Shown: positions 21,562 to 33,423 of the stretch, piece by piece
Position numbering within the stretch: the first letter of the stretch is position 1
How the letters are laid out: the number at the start of each line of letters is the position of its first letter
Origin: Hyalomma asiaticum
Taxonomy: Eukaryota > Arthropoda > Arachnida > Ixodida > Ixodidae
Direction: 5' to 3'
NCBI GenBank assembly: GCA_013339685.2
Contig: CM023482.1
Coordinates: forward strand, 80,808,567-80,872,566
Length of the DNA: 64,000 bases
Translations under genes and position numbers: made by a program
Notes under the pieces: generated by a model
The model's database searches: none
Told to the model about the DNA's origin: nothing
The model's input: only the letters and a program-made list of their open reading frames with translations

Positions 21562-22864
21562 TGATGATTTCATTTTAACGAAGCGGCGATGACAGCTTGC
21601 GTTGCAGCTATAGCCAGTTCCCACGACGCCTTGTCCAGACACAAACAATTGGGTTTCTTCACCAAATAGACTATCCATCATGAAGATGCCCCGACCCCAA
21701 CGCACTGTTTTCGCTGCTTAATCTTTTCTGCTCATTCCTCACTCCTCCAGCTCGGAGCCGACGGGTTAAACTTACGTTACTCAGCATGACAAATGATATG
21801 TATAACTATATACACGCACGCAAGCACTTAGCCTGTCACGAGCCGCTTGTCTTCACCTCAGTCATATAGCGCACAAACCGGTTCACATCTTTAGCGTCCG
21901 CAGACCTCCTAATTACCCAAACCGCAGCAATGCATCACAACTTGCACGTGTGATGAATTGCGGCCTGCAGTTTTCGCCTCGTAAGATTGCGCGCGAAGCC
22001 CGCCCATTAATATACGCTTCACAATGACCCGGACGTCGCACGTCATACGTCAAGCACCTTTGGCATGCGCGTATAATATCCTCGTACGCTTACTGCTCGA
22101 AAATATCCGGTTCCCACTTGTGCCGTTGTGCTTACCGTTCTATATACACCGCGCCATTAGCCAAGCCAAGTCGCGTAATCGATCCGCGCCTTCGCTCCTG
22201 GCTATATAACTTGTTGAACGGCTCCGAGCAGGTGCACTGATAAACGGTCGCGTAAGCAGCGCTCGCGAGCAATTACAGTGTAGTTCCTTCAGAACTCTCG
22301 CCCGCCGGCTCATTTGGCCCCTTTGCAACGAGGAAAATCATATATGCCGACATCTAACGATGGCATAGCAGAGCATTGGAAAGTCGTAAAGCCTATATTA
22401 GAGTGCCTGTAATCACTTGTCATATGCATACGTCTATTCATGACGTTGTTCAACACGAGGTTATGTAGTTCTTGGTTCCTGGCTGCCTGCATCAGCCGTG
22501 TGCTCATATGGGAAAGAAATGTAAACAAAGTAGATGCAGAGTTGTCGGTGCGCGGTTAAATAAAGAACCCCACAACTTCTTCTTTTTTTTTGCATGATTT
22601 GCTTCTTTACGCTCGATAAAAGCTGGGGAAGGATATATATATATATCGCAGGCGTAAAAGAGCCAGGCTACTCTCTAAAGTGCCTCGTTCTTATACTCTC
22701 GCAAAACACCGGATGGAGTGAAATGTGCTTTATGCTCCGCCTTTACCTGACAGAATGAAATGTCCCTATGCTCTTGCGGCATGACGGAGTAAAACGAAAC
22801 TACACTAATGGTCGTCAAATCCGGTGCCGGCATGACACCATTGCTTTAGGGAGGTAAAACCAAA
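21560..22864. other. No feature recognised
   Basis: Mixed composition with short frames only and a small (TA)n at 22,636-22,646. No repeat partner noticed. Confidence 0.4.
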
Positions 22865-22946
<82 letters not shown>

Positions 22947-22968
22947 GCAGTAGTAGTAGTAGTAGTAG
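22865..22968. repeat. (ATT)n microsatellite followed by (AGT)n
   Basis: A trinucleotide ATT array to about 22,947, then a (GTA) run to 22,968. A compound microsatellite. Confidence 0.97.
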
Positions 22969-23420
22969 ATTAAATTGCATTTAGACGTAGTTTTTATAGG
23001 CACCAGCTGACTAGTTTAATCATGGTGCATACATGAGGCGGCGTAAATCTCTAAACTCTAAAGCATCGGCGTGCCATTTCTTTAGTTATTTAATGCAAAT
23101 CTTTAATATTCCTTATTTTATATATTACGTCGATATACAGGTGCGGTAGATGCGGATTCGAATATAGATTTTTTCCACACTCTTATTTCGAGGAAAAACG
23201 TCCTTAATTCGTAGAACTCTGCTATATTTATAAGCCAAAACAATTAATTGGTTGCCAGACGGTGTAGAGATGCATCAGAAATCACGGGTTGTTTCACGGA
23301 AAGGTGCGAAGGGGAACCCATATGGTATAAGACATTATATGCAGTGATGTAGGCGTTACCGAGGAAAACTAAGTACGTTGCTGGTTGCGCAAGAAAAAAA
23401 GTAATGCATTGCTGCAGCAC

Positions 23421-23422
<2 letters not shown>

Positions 23423-23480
<58 letters not shown>
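23423..23480. repeat. (AC)n microsatellite
   Basis: A perfect CA dinucleotide array. It accounts for a poly-CV peptide frame on the minus strand, which is not a gene. Confidence 0.98.
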
Positions 23481-23482
<2 letters not shown>

Positions 23483-23489
23483 ACCATTA

Positions 23490-23580
23490 CTGCTACTGAA
23501 AAAAAATGCCCGTTGATGAGCGTTACTGCTTACTGGGCATGCGAAGTAACGCCCGTTACTTCCCTCGTTCCTCGGTGGTC
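23490..23580. repeat. GTAACG-rich segment, possible DNA-transposon end
   Basis: Contains GAGCGTTACTGCTTACTGG, GAAGTAACGCCCGTTACTTC (a near-perfect palindrome) and CTCGTTCC. Such motif clusters mark the sub-terminal parts of non-autonomous hAT-like elements elsewhere in this window. No partner end was located. Confidence 0.35.
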
Positions 23581-24197
23581 ATCAGTTCTATTCAGTGCTT
23601 GTTTACTGCAAGAGCCCACACTAGGAACATTATGAAGCTCATGTATTTCACATACTGCTTCTAACCCAATATGGCCGCAAGGGCAACCTCTGGAAAGGCC
23701 GGCACTGCGATCGTTTAGGCGTCATCGACAGGATGCCCCTTCGTATACCCTGCTGACTGTGCGCCGCGTATAGGTCGCTTGTGACACGCAACGTTCGGGT
23801 CAAATCGCGCATTCTAAGTGTTTTGACATGCTAATTCACGGCATGTGGCTTTCATTTCTCGGCGTGTGAAGTTCATTACCAGTACGTGAAGAATTATTCT
23901 ACTAGTTGTGGATTCAATTACCGTGTCTGCAGTGGCAGGAAACGCGCAAGAAACTTGAGTGTGATTGTATATGTAGTGCCGCAGCGTCAGACCTATATGC
24001 GACCGGACCCGCTGCTATCTGTGTAGAAAACTGCGGGAGATTTGGCTATTAAACCTGATAAGTACAATGTGTCATGTGTTAGCATCAAATTTAACGTGTA
24101 AAGCCTACAGTTTTCATGAGATAAGTGATTTCATTCCTGTTTACTTTTTTTTTATTGTGTCAGTACGTGTGAATAATATGTGGATACATGATTAAGT
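23581..24197. other. No feature recognised
   Basis: Short frames only. Confidence 0.4.
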
Positions 24198-24386
24198 GAT
24201 TGATTTCTGGGGTTCTACGTCAAAAAAGCGCGATATGATTAATATGATAATGAGAGACGCCGGTAGCGGAGGTCTCCGGAAATTTCGACCACCCGGGGTT
24301 CTTGAATGTGCATGCGCTGACATTGCGCAGTAGAGGGTACTCAACATTTCGCCTCCATCAAAATGCTACCGCATTTCGATGGAGCT
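24198..24386 (-). mobile_element. Ruka-like SINE, type A, head missing
   Basis: Plus-strand order: GATTGATTTCTGGGGTTCTA, ATGAGAGACGCCGGTAGCGG, GAAATTTCGACCACCCGGGG, ACATTTCGCCTCCATCAAAA, ending in a small inverted duplication of GCATTTCGATGGAG. The tRNA-like head is absent. Confidence 0.85.
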
Positions 24387-24886
24387 CATTGTGGAGCCCT
24401 TATGTAGAGATGTGAAGAATGCAATTTTTTCACATGCAGTTGATTTCAAGTAACTGAAAGTAAGGTACCTGAACACGACGTTATTGTTTTAATGCAGGCT
24501 GCGTTTATTTTTTTCATGCGATTAAATAGTTGCTGGCACTGCGATTCTGCCATATCCTGTTTGGCACGTACAGGGTGAGCTCGCGAGGGTCCTTGCTGGT
24601 GACAGCTGAAGTTTGCATTACGAGTAGCTTCGTCAAAATGCGACATCATGTCGTTGCTCTTTCACACCGCACTCAGTTACGTGCTTGGCATCATGATATA
24701 CACATACTCTTATTCGGTATAAGCCGCCGCGAATTCTCGGCCTGTTTGTCAATAATGGTATTGAAGCCGGGAAGGCCAGGCTAACTGTAAACAAACGAAG
24801 GGACAAAAAGCAAGCCTACGTGCATATATCTCACGGCGAGGTCCGAAAAATTTTAACGTTAGGTGTGAACCCACCCGAAGCTCTTC

Positions 24887-24887
<1 letters not shown>
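24387..24887. other. No feature recognised
   Basis: Short frames only, without repeat structure that I could identify. Confidence 0.4.
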
Positions 24888-24934
<47 letters not shown>

Positions 24935-25030
24935 ATCACCTCCCAGGCTCCTACATCGGAGTATTGTGTGAGGGGGAGATGATTACATTAGGAGGGGTAA
25001 CATTAAGAGGAGCATTGATCTTCGTTATAT
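24888..25030 (-). mobile_element. LINE 3' end fragment with (TTTA)n tail
   Basis: The array of about twelve TTTA units (24,888-24,934) corresponds to an AAAT-type 3' tail on the minus strand, followed by CACCTCCCAGGCTCCTACAT and a G/A-rich stretch. The layout (tetranucleotide tail then a short unique stretch) matches the other LINE tails in the window. No coding part is preserved. Confidence 0.45.
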
Positions 25031-25862
25031 AATGCTTATAATGCTTGAAAAGTAACATACACACGTTGTCGACAAGATAACGCAAAATGTAAATTTATGT
25101 GCCGTAAAGAAAACGGCGGTGATTGCCAAGCAACGCCGCTGGGGACGGCCATCAAAGCAGGGGGAAACAGCGCTTGGTAACACAGTCCTCTGAACATTCC
25201 CTGCGTTCGTTTGGCAGTGCGCGCAAGTACATACTATCGGCCGCAGATTTCGTTCGCTATTTTCACGATCGCTGGCATTCGTTTTACACACATTCTGAGA
25301 AACGCGATGCTAGGAAGCGTTGACCCCCTGTGGCGTTAGCCGTCGGTCACGATTGTGCCAACTGCTTATATTTGCACGGTGGTGTCACCGGGGACACCAA
25401 GTCGTCGTTTGCTTGTCCCCGATTAAAGGCTCACCGAAATGATTCCTTCCTTAAGGGACGGACGTCAAAGTAGGGGGATGCACCTGGCGGGTTTCACGAC
25501 AAAATACATGCGGTAGGATGGACGCAGGAAATCTGAAGTTGCAGAAGACGGCAAAACCTGGCATCCTATGAGTGACGTCAGAACTACAGTTTGGCGCGAC
25601 AGTGTGTCCCCAGGGCCAATTTATCCGAAATGCGGATTTAGCAAGACATTGCACAACTGTCGAACCTCATCAGCATATATTATGGTGGCTTAATGTTACC
25701 TGTAGAGTTACGTTGGACGCCTTGAAACTCTGTGGCTTATATAGAAGCCATTTTCGTCAATGTGGCAATTAATACGAAATGAGATTTCGGGAGGTGACTA
25801 CCCAGTTAGAGCGCGCATTGTATACGGGGTGCACTGTGAGCTTTTCACAAATATGGAGGTGC
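25031..25862. other. No feature recognised
   Basis: Only short frames. A small hairpin GGTGTCACCGGGGACACC lies near 25,381. Confidence 0.4.
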
Positions 25863-25876
25863 CATCGCTATTGCAA

Positions 25877-27203
25877 TTTGAAGTTGAAGTTGAAGTTGAA
25901 GTTTATTTGTTCTTTTCCTTGTTACATGTATTTACACTTTTAGGGACCCAACAAATTTGTTAAAGGGTCCCTAACAGCATTATAACATAAAACAACACTA
26001 AACGGCAATTGTCATTGGCGAAACACTAAATAGGAATTAATATGAAAAACATAAGAAATAAGCTAACACATAATACAGCTATACAACAAATCACCAAAAC
26101 ATCAATGACGCGGTAATTTGATGTAATGAGCAGAAAAAGTTCTAAATACGTGATATGTATAAGAGCGAAGTTGAATACATGTGAAAATCAACAAAAGAAA
26201 TCTCTTAGCAGGACAAATTGTTATGAAGCAAATTTTTCAGTTGTGCTAGGAAAGAGGGAAGTGACGGGGCTGTCTTTAGGTTAGTAGTGAGGCTATTCCA
26301 AATGGTAGTTCCTCGGAATTCCACAGTTTGACGACCATAATTAGTATTTATTTTTGGTAGTAAAAGTCGGATGCCAGAAAAGCACCCGTGAGCTCGAGGT
26401 GACGGACGAAGGGACACGGACAGTAAGTTCAGACTACCGTGAAGTATTTTGTATATTATGGATGCTATATTATAAGTAACCAGATTGTGTACACTTAACA
26501 CACTGAAATCTTGAAACAAATTGTCACCTCTTACATTCATACTATTAGACAGTATTATGCGTAGAGCTCTTTTTTGGATAATTATAACGGGTTTAAGGTG
26601 AGATTTGTACGTGCAACCCCATATAGCAATGCAGTAATTGATGTGTGAATGAATGAATGCATAATAAAGATTAATTAGTATTTCTCTTGAAAAAAAGTGC
26701 CGACATTTACAAAGAACATGCAATCCGTATGAAGCTTTCTGAACAACGTTTCGAGCATGTAACTGAAATTTTAGGTGAGAATCTATGTATACTCCCAGGA
26801 ATTTTGTGTGATTGGCATGCTGTATTAGACAGTTGTTGTCGATTATGTCATTGTGTGCTAAGACTTGTCGTCTTTCGGAGTGAAAAATAATGAATACAGT
26901 TTTTGTAGGATTAAGTGTGACGGCATTGGTTGTGCACCAGTGGTGAAGATTACAAAGTTCAGCATTAACTTTGGTAATTAACGAAGTTTCGTTCTTATCA
27001 GAAAGTAGCAGGTTTGTGTCATCCGCATAAAGCAGCGCAGTAGCATTGACTAGCTGTGAGGGTAGATCATTTACGAACAAGAGGAAAAGTAGTGGTCCCA
27101 GTATGGAGCCCTGTGTCACCCCAATATTAACTAATTTAGCAGACGATTGTGACGTGCCCATATGGACGATTTGTGTTCTGTTGAGAAAAAAATATGTCTG
27201 CAT
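25877..27203 (-). mobile_element. 5'-truncated non-LTR retrotransposon (LINE)
   Basis: On the minus strand the element starts inside the RT domain at about 27,203, ends its frame at 26,205, and has a 3' untranslated region to a hexanucleotide tail (TTCAAC)n at 25,877-25,900. Near the 3' end a hairpin is formed by GGGACCC (25,943-25,949) and GGGTCCC (25,965-25,971) around AACAAATTTGTT. A structured 3' end plus microsatellite tail is usual for L2/CR1- and RTE-type LINEs. Its 5' edge abuts a T-rich run and a second LINE tail at 27,277. Confidence 0.8.
26205..27203 (-). CDS. LINE reverse transcriptase, C-terminal 332 residues
   Basis: Visible motifs: LNRTQIV near residues 7-13, GVTQGSILGPLLFLLFVNDL at 28-47 and YADD at 59-62 (RT catalytic motif). 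Then the thumb region (TKTVFIIF, TKFLGVYID), a CxIWGC motif with IQKRALRII near 205-218, and a C-terminal FRGTTIWNSL. The fingers, the first catalytic Asp and the endonuclease domain are missing, so it cannot be an active enzyme. No stop interrupts the remaining frame, suggesting recent insertion. The apparent start Met is only the first Met after truncation. The clade is uncertain; it resembles the CR1/L2/Jockey group rather than R2 or RTE. Confidence 0.88.
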   Translation of the reverse strand: MQTYFFLNRTQIVHMGTSQSSAKLVNIGVTQGSILGPLLFLLFVNDLPSQLVNATALLYADDTNLLLSDKNETSLITKVNAELCNLHHWCTTNAVTLNPTKTVFIIFHSERRQVLAHNDIIDNNCLIQHANHTKFLGVYIDSHLKFQLHARNVVQKASYGLHVLCKCRHFFSREILINLYYAFIHSHINYCIAIWGCTYKSHLKPVIIIQKRALRIILSNSMNVRGDNLFQDFSVLSVHNLVTYNIASIIYKILHGSLNLLSVSLRPSPRAHGCFSGIRLLLPKINTNYGRQTVEFRGTTIWNSLTTNLKTAPSLPSFLAQLKNLLHNNLSC

Positions 27204-27276
27204 GCAAACGCGGGAGGCATGCGCTAGGCTTTTTTTTTCCTTTTGATTTGCTTGTTTTTGTTCTTTTTTTTTTTCA

Positions 27277-27440
27277 GTTCAGTTCAGTTCAATACCTTAA
27301 AGACACCCAAGGGGGTATTACATAAGGGTGGTTACAAGAAAAACAAATACGAAATGTTCTTCATACAATGCAATAAATTTCTCATCCGAACATCCTTCTC
27401 AGTTATATCTTAGACCCTAAGAAGAAAAAATTGTCAGTTC
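27277..27440 (-). mobile_element. LINE 3' end fragment with (CAGTT)n tail
   Basis: A pentanucleotide tail CAGTTCAGTTCAGTTCA follows a T run, then AATACCTTAAAGACACCCAA and GGGGGTATTACATAAGGGTG. The layout and orientation match the LINE immediately to the left, so two LINE tails lie head to tail here. No coding sequence is preserved. Confidence 0.55.
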
Positions 27441-27678
27441 ACGCTTCACATTGTCGACCTTATTTCGTCCGGTTCAGCCTTCCCTTCATTGCGCCTTGTG
27501 CGGCGCTCGTCTGTATAGCAACGACCGTATACATGCAAGCACGTCCACGTAATCGAAGCAGGAGAAGGCGGCATTTATATATTTTTTTGCCATTCGTCTA
27601 TCGTTATATAGCTTCGGAACCGCGCAATCTGCCTTCTCCGTCTCGGTAACCGCCATCGCTGCGAGGACGTCAATATTT

Positions 27679-27770
<92 letters not shown>

Positions 27771-27772
27771 TT
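27679..27772. repeat. (TTTC)n microsatellite
   Basis: About 23 TTTC units ending in TTTTC variants. It explains the KERKKERK-type frames on the minus strand. Confidence 0.98.
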
Positions 27773-28014
27773 CTTTTCTTTTGGTACACATCTGGAAAGA
27801 GGTATACACACGTGCAAAAGACTGGTTGATCCTTGAGCCAGATCCCGAGCGATGCAGTTGTATACGCTAACTATATGCACGCCGTGATTCCGTCAGGGAC
27901 AGCTCCGTATAGTGTTAACTGCTACTGAGCTGCGTATATTGCCAGGAGCGCAATGCAGTTACTCCACGCGGGGAAAGAAGTTCACGCACGTGCACTCGCG
28001 TGACGCCGCTCCCA

Positions 28015-28431
28015 GTGCATGGATGGATGAACGTTATGAGCGTCCTCTGGCGCCAACAGGCTCTATATTTGAGTCGGCCTCCTCACATATTCCCTATCCG
28101 AATTACGGTGTTTATTTTTTTCATGAAAAATTTATTCATTGACACCCTAACCGCGTTTTACGCTAGAGTAACATTATAGTTCCCGTGTTTTCTCTCCATA
28201 CTTTTCCGGCACCGAACCGTCAAAGGTCTTTTATCGATCTTTATCGCAGGCCCTTTTTTAGGGGCGAAGCTCCTTAGGGTGTGGGTCGTTCCCTCCTCTG
28301 TAGTAGTAGTATGTATGTAGCCAGCTCTAGTTTTATGAAGTGCTCACTAGATGGCGTGATGGCGCCGCGGTGATCGCTTCATTCAGATGTATGGGAACGC
28401 GTAGCATGGGAGTCTGTCCATCTGTCCGTCC

Positions 28432-28474
<43 letters not shown>

Positions 28475-28500
28475 CGTCCGAGCGCTGCGGTGCTGCTTAG
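28015..28500. repeat. Dispersed tick-type repeat with GGGGCGAAGCTCCTT end and (TCTG)n
   Basis: The motif TTTAGGGGCGAAGCTCCTTA at about 28,257-28,276 also occurs inverted at 58,769-58,793. A related AGCGAAGCTCTTTAGG lies near 37,873. A (TCTG)n array lies at 28,429-28,470. The block TGGATGGATGAACGTTATGAGCG near 28,019 also looks repetitive. The family is not identified. Confidence 0.45.
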
Positions 28501-29793
28501 CTAGTACGTGAATTGATGTGAGTGAATGGCGCGGAGGCGCTCGCTGCGTGTGCATATCTCCGTCAATTAAACCTTTCAATTACAGAACGTACGGCGTACC
28601 GTGTCCGATAACGTTGCAAAGGCAGTGAGTCTTAAATGTATAAGATACAAATTGTCGCTACTTATTTCATGTACTGTATAGACGGAATGATTCGCCTGAC
28701 CGAAGTGGTTCCCTCGAGCACGATTGAGGCGAAATGCCAGTTTTTACGGCTCATGAGTCGAATTTAGGTGAATTAACTTGGCTGATCAAAATAGCAACCG
28801 AAGTGTATTAAGGTTAAAGTAAGTTAACCTGAATCAAGTATGAATCAAATAGTGAAATAAATAAAAATACCCAAGACAGTGAAATATTCTGAATGCAAGA
28901 TGATGTGAGTCGAAGATGAATTTACCTAACCGTAATGGATCACCGTTATCAAATGCGAATTACAGAGTACACTCAATTAATAAGAATCAGAGGCGGCGAA
29001 TAACGCGAAATAATGCGAATCTAATTTCGGATAAAGTTAATAACGTGAATTAACATGACTTAAGACGAATTGAGGTGATTGAACTGTGCGAGAGCATGTA
29101 GCTTTCTCCCGTGCTCTCATCGCTAACTAAAGGGTATGTCAAGTTTTCTCCAAAGTGAGATAGCGACTTTCCGTGCCCATCTTGCACGTGCGCGTGCAAA
29201 GGTGTTGAGCCACGTGCTGTTTCCACGTCTTCGATGCAACGTTTGTTCGGTATGTATGTATGAGCCTAGGTAAACGATACGTTTATTGAAATGGATTTAT
29301 ACTGCTGCTAAGGATCAGGTGAGAAAAGGGTTAAAGCAATGTTGGGAGAATACAAACGTGAGATTCCTGCATAGCTAAGTAAACAGGCATATAGCGACCG
29401 CAACGGGTATATGTATGTTCATGTTGGTTCTGGGTTCGATGAGCGGACCGGAAGGAATTTTTCGTCAGATCAGAAGCATTTGTTTTTGAGAAATCCATAT
29501 CAATTTTCTTGTGGCTATGTGGTATGCCACGGCCGCCCGATGTGTGAACATATATCAATTTTTCGTTTCACGCACAAGATTGCGCGGCGAGAGCTTCGGT
29601 CCTTTTGTATATATACTGATGGCTCATCTGCAGTTCTAGCTTATTTTTGCACGTATCCACTATATCAATTTTTTTGTGTGTATTTACATGCAACCAACGT
29701 CTTTAATCTCTTTTAAACCTATAACTTTACGACAACACGAAGCTTTTGTTCTGGCGCTCTATTGCTCTTTGGCCCGAGCAGTTAAACTTTATA
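28501..29793. other. No gene; diffuse GAATTAA-type repetition
   Basis: 28,740-29,080 is rich in short recurring words (GAATTAA, GTGAATTAAC, TGCGAAT) without a fixed period. It may be an old degraded transposon end. A YTDGSS peptide near 29,615 resembles an RNase H motif but has no supporting context. Confidence 0.35.
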
Positions 29794-29835
29794 ATAATCA
29801 CAATCGTCGTTCTATAGAACGACGATTGTGATTAT
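29794..29835. repeat. Perfect 42-bp palindrome
   Basis: The sequence equals its own reverse complement over 42 bp. It is centred on TATA, with arms beginning ATAATCACAATCGTCGTTC. There is no spacer, so it could extrude as a cruciform in DNA or fold as a hairpin in RNA. No repeated partner was found in the window and no function can be assigned. Confidence 0.97.
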
Positions 29836-30616
29836 CACGTGAGAGCAGTTTGATACATTTTTCAGTGCGGGCTCATTTTGACAAAGGAGAAGGCAGGCTC
29901 TATGTGTATGCGACACGCTACTTAATGATAAGCGGATTAGTCGCCTTGAGAGTGTTGCCTGCGCCAGCAAGCAGAGATCCGCGCATATCTGCTGGCAGAA
30001 TTACTAATTTAGCGCAGTTACGAACGCGAGAACAAAGAAGAACGCCTCCGTTCTTGTTCAGCTGCTGGAGTCCTTATTCTTTTACGAAATATATACTTTA
30101 TTCTTCCATGGTCTTATATTGTCCCGTAGAAGCATGTTCGCCGCCGCTCTCGATTCTCAGCAGCAAGACACGAGTTCACGATTAGCGGCCGCATTGCACA
30201 GATGAGGGACGAACGCCGTGCACATCCATGTCAAAGCGCGCATATACTTATTTGATTGCATGTTATAAACTGACCAAAGGCAGATACTGAATCAAGATGC
30301 ACTCTGATCAAGTGTTCTTTCGAAACTCCATTCTCACTACTTTCGCAATCAAAGACAGATTGTTATAAAAGGAAATCTTCACCACGAGAACCTTGAGTTT
30401 GTAGTGCGGCGCATGAACGTTGAAATATTTTCTCATATTCGAGAATATCGTAATGCATGTGCATTTCTCAAAGAGAACTTCTTGACCTTTTCAGAATAAA
30501 TACATTGTTCATCCTTCTATCGCGCTTCGACGACTGCGTGGAACCACGCAGCCTCGGCCTGATGCAGTGTATTAAGGCACTTTCGTGTCTCTTTTTTAAA
30601 TTTCATTTTTTTTAGG
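29836..30616. other. No feature recognised
   Basis: Short frames only. Confidence 0.4.

Positions 30617-30671
<55 letters not shown>
30617..30671. repeat. (GA)n microsatellite
   Basis: A perfect GA dinucleotide array of about 55 bp. Confidence 0.98.
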
Positions 30672-30673
<2 letters not shown>

Positions 30674-31085
30674 GACGTGTTTCTCTCCTAGAATACAACT
30701 TGCCTGTCAGTGTGCTTTTTTGGACTCCCCGTTTCATTTGTCGGGTCGGTAACCCCGTATACATATCGCGAATCTGGCGAGACCCCGTCCGGTTCCGGCT
30801 CATCCGCGGGCGTCGCTGCAGAGTATAGCGAGGAAATGCATAGCGATCGAGCTAGCAATACTGGACATTATGTGGTATAAGTCCTCGAAAGACAGCTTTG
30901 AATGTTTCGTGTACTGCAAGGCCAAGCGAAGGATCATCACCACATCTTCGGAGCCAAGTTCGACCACCGTGAAAACTGTGCTCAACGATGGCATCATCAT
31001 TCTGTGTCACAGAACGGTTGACATTCTAAGCGCACTGAACAGGCACGCACTCTATGCTTGTAGAAAACACCGAACCGAAAGAGAT

Positions 31086-31328
31086 TGATTGATTTGTCGG
31101 GTTTAACGTCCCAAAACCAGCTCTGATTATGAGAGACGCCGTAGTGGAGGTCTCCGGAAATTTCGACCACCTGGCGTTCTTTGACGTGAACTGACATCGC
31201 ACAGCACACGGGCCTCAGCATTTCGCCTCCTGTCGAAATGCAGCCGCCGCGGCCGGGATTCGATCCCGCGACCTTCGGATCTGCAGCCGAGTGCCATAAC
31301 CACTAGACCACCGCGGCGGGGCCGCACC
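31086..31328 (-). mobile_element. Ruka-like SINE, type A, full length with 8-bp target duplication
   Basis: Read on the minus strand: GCCGCGGTGGTCTAGTGGTT (A box), GATCCGAAGGTCGCGGGATC (B box region), a cloverleaf-like head closed by GCCGCGG/CCGCGGC, then the conserved body and the AATCAATC-type tail. AAAGAGAT flanks it at 31,078-31,085 and 31,329-31,336. It is close to consensus, so a recent insertion. An extra base in CCTCCTGTCGAAATG breaks the usual CCTCCATCGAAATG. Confidence 0.95.
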
Positions 31329-31336
31329 AAAGAGAT

Positions 31337-33423
31337 CAAAGATGTCTGGTTAAACACAAGGGGAAACATCATAGCAACTTATGTGATGAACTCGAGTGCA
31401 CTGACCACATAAAGCAGCATGTCTATATATATAGCGCAGCTGGGTAACGTCAAAGTCCCATTCGTCAGCCCAGTAGAGGGTCCTGTAGTAACAGGAGTCG
31501 TCTTGTATACGATATTAACGATTCAATCGCCATCGTTGACCTTCCAGTTCTCTAAACCAGGAAGTGAAATAAATGTCATTGTACGCGTCGGTTTTTTTTC
31601 GGTAACACACGTCGCGAGAATACCGTTCAAAGGTATCTATACTGCCTCTTCCCTGCGTGAATGTGGGCCACTTTCTCCACCAGGCTCGACCATCGATCTA
31701 TTTCCAAGACTGTTTACTCTGTCAGCTGGTCGCCTATGCGAATGGCGTTCGCAGAAATTTCGCAGTGTGCCCTCGTGGCGTTGAAATCAACAGGACGGCA
31801 CGTAACTGCATGTATAGCGAAATGTGGGCATTGGAGTCTCGCCACACAAATTAGAAAGCCACTCGCGTCCGCCTGCAGTGGCTTGTCGACAGGTACGACC
31901 GGATAACACATTGGAGTGTAGCGAAAAGATGTCCTATATCGGTGATGGTGACCATCTTGGCGGCACGCTTTGTAGAGTGCAAGCAAGTTCTCCGCCTTTG
32001 GAGCATGATGGCGCGCGGCGTGATCCTTCCAGAAAAAGTCATAACGGCCGCTTTAGTGTATATTGATCACGCGTACACGCTTTTAGAATTTCGACCCATG
32101 GCGTGCGTACGCGCAGATTGGCCTTTAGCGCTTCAGTCATCGTGTACGGGTTCGAGCCGTGGGTGACAGCCCCTGGGTTTTATTTTCACTTGTCGATATG
32201 CGCGCGGCGTTGACCGAGTCAAGCCGGCCGTTGATGTTTAACGTTGTATAATGTATATATATACGTCTAACGACGCCCACAACGGCCTAGTGCGGCGTGG
32301 ACACGATAAAGACCTTGGCTGGCTTGATTCAGGGCACAAGTTGCTCACCTATATATTTGCCCGATGCCAGCGGCTGTCACGGAGTCCCCCACTCCAGCAG
32401 TGGGATACACGCACATTCAGGTGGTTGACCGGCAGCCCATGCGGTCGCAGCATTGTCTTTAAGTGCCCTACTCCTTTTTCGGGAAGTGGAAGGAGGCAAG
32501 GGGGGGGGAGGGGAGGGGCGGTGAGGCAATCAACTGTGGCCTGTAGGCTGGTGTATGTTTAGGATCCGGTTGCTTGCGCGGTGGAAGCTTGTTGGGGCAG
32601 CAAGGTGCGCGCATATCCCAGTGATTTGGCCGTCTTCTCTCTTGTCTCAAGGGTTTCCTTGTGCTTAATTGTGAGGACCGTCTACCACCCCGCGTCCGTG
32701 TGACTTTGGCCCTCTGTCCTGGCGTTCTCGTCCATGGCTTCGTGTCGTGAGACTGTAAACATCAGATTCGAAAATCCATGTTACCAAGGGCATGACGTCG
32801 CTTGTCCGTCATCCGTGATGCCAGGTCGGGGGCGCACAGTTGCGTCGGGGGTTATATTTGCGAGCCGTCGAGCATACGTTCGCTGCACACTCTGGCATTC
32901 CAGCTCCAGCCTGCGTGTGGCGTTGGTCTTAAAAAGAGCTCACGGGAAACTAAAGCACGTTTGCGCTTGTGAAACAATAAGTTCCGACAGCTCACGAGCC
33001 TATGGATGGTATATAAACGGAGGCAGGACCACTTCATTGAACCATAACATGTGTTTGGTTGTTCGACGACCGCCTGTGGTGCGCGCGGAGCTTGCTATTG
33101 ATGCGGCAGCTTCTGCAGCTGTATCGCTGATATCTGCATAAAGAAACTGGTGCCTCTTTCATGACTTTAGCAAGGATGCAGCTCGTTAGTGTGACACCAT
33201 TTTGGACGTTATGTATTAGAAGTTTATTACGTATAATATACATGCAGCGTTCGTTTACCAGGGTCGTCATTTAAGTATTGAAGTACGCTGGTTGTACTTA
33301 GTGCCCTTAGAATATCTAGTACACTGTGCGCAAGTTCGCAGTTGCTGTGTATATAGCGCGGTAGAGGACAAAACAGCAGCTCAGACTAGTGCTTAACCGG
33401 AGCAAATATGCACCGTGGTGAGA
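31337..33423. other. No gene recognised
   Basis: Frames near 31,420-31,900 and 32,730-33,140 lack recognised motifs. The first has a faint LINE-RT flavour (SQCALVAL), too weak to call. A G-rich run lies at 32,499-32,518 and a TATATAAA at 33,010-33,017. Confidence 0.35.

Noticed and set aside
29615..29640. RNase H motif YTDGSS
   Set aside because: Isolated hexapeptide with no neighbouring RNase H or RT features in any frame.
31255..31322. Functional tRNA gene
   Set aside because: The A and B boxes and cloverleaf-like stems belong to the SINE head; the anticodon-like loop has eight bases and the sequence continues into the SINE body.
31419..32166. Possible decayed LINE RT (SQCALVAL-like peptide)
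   Set aside because: Only one short resemblance, with no YADD, no QGS motif and conflicting strand cues.
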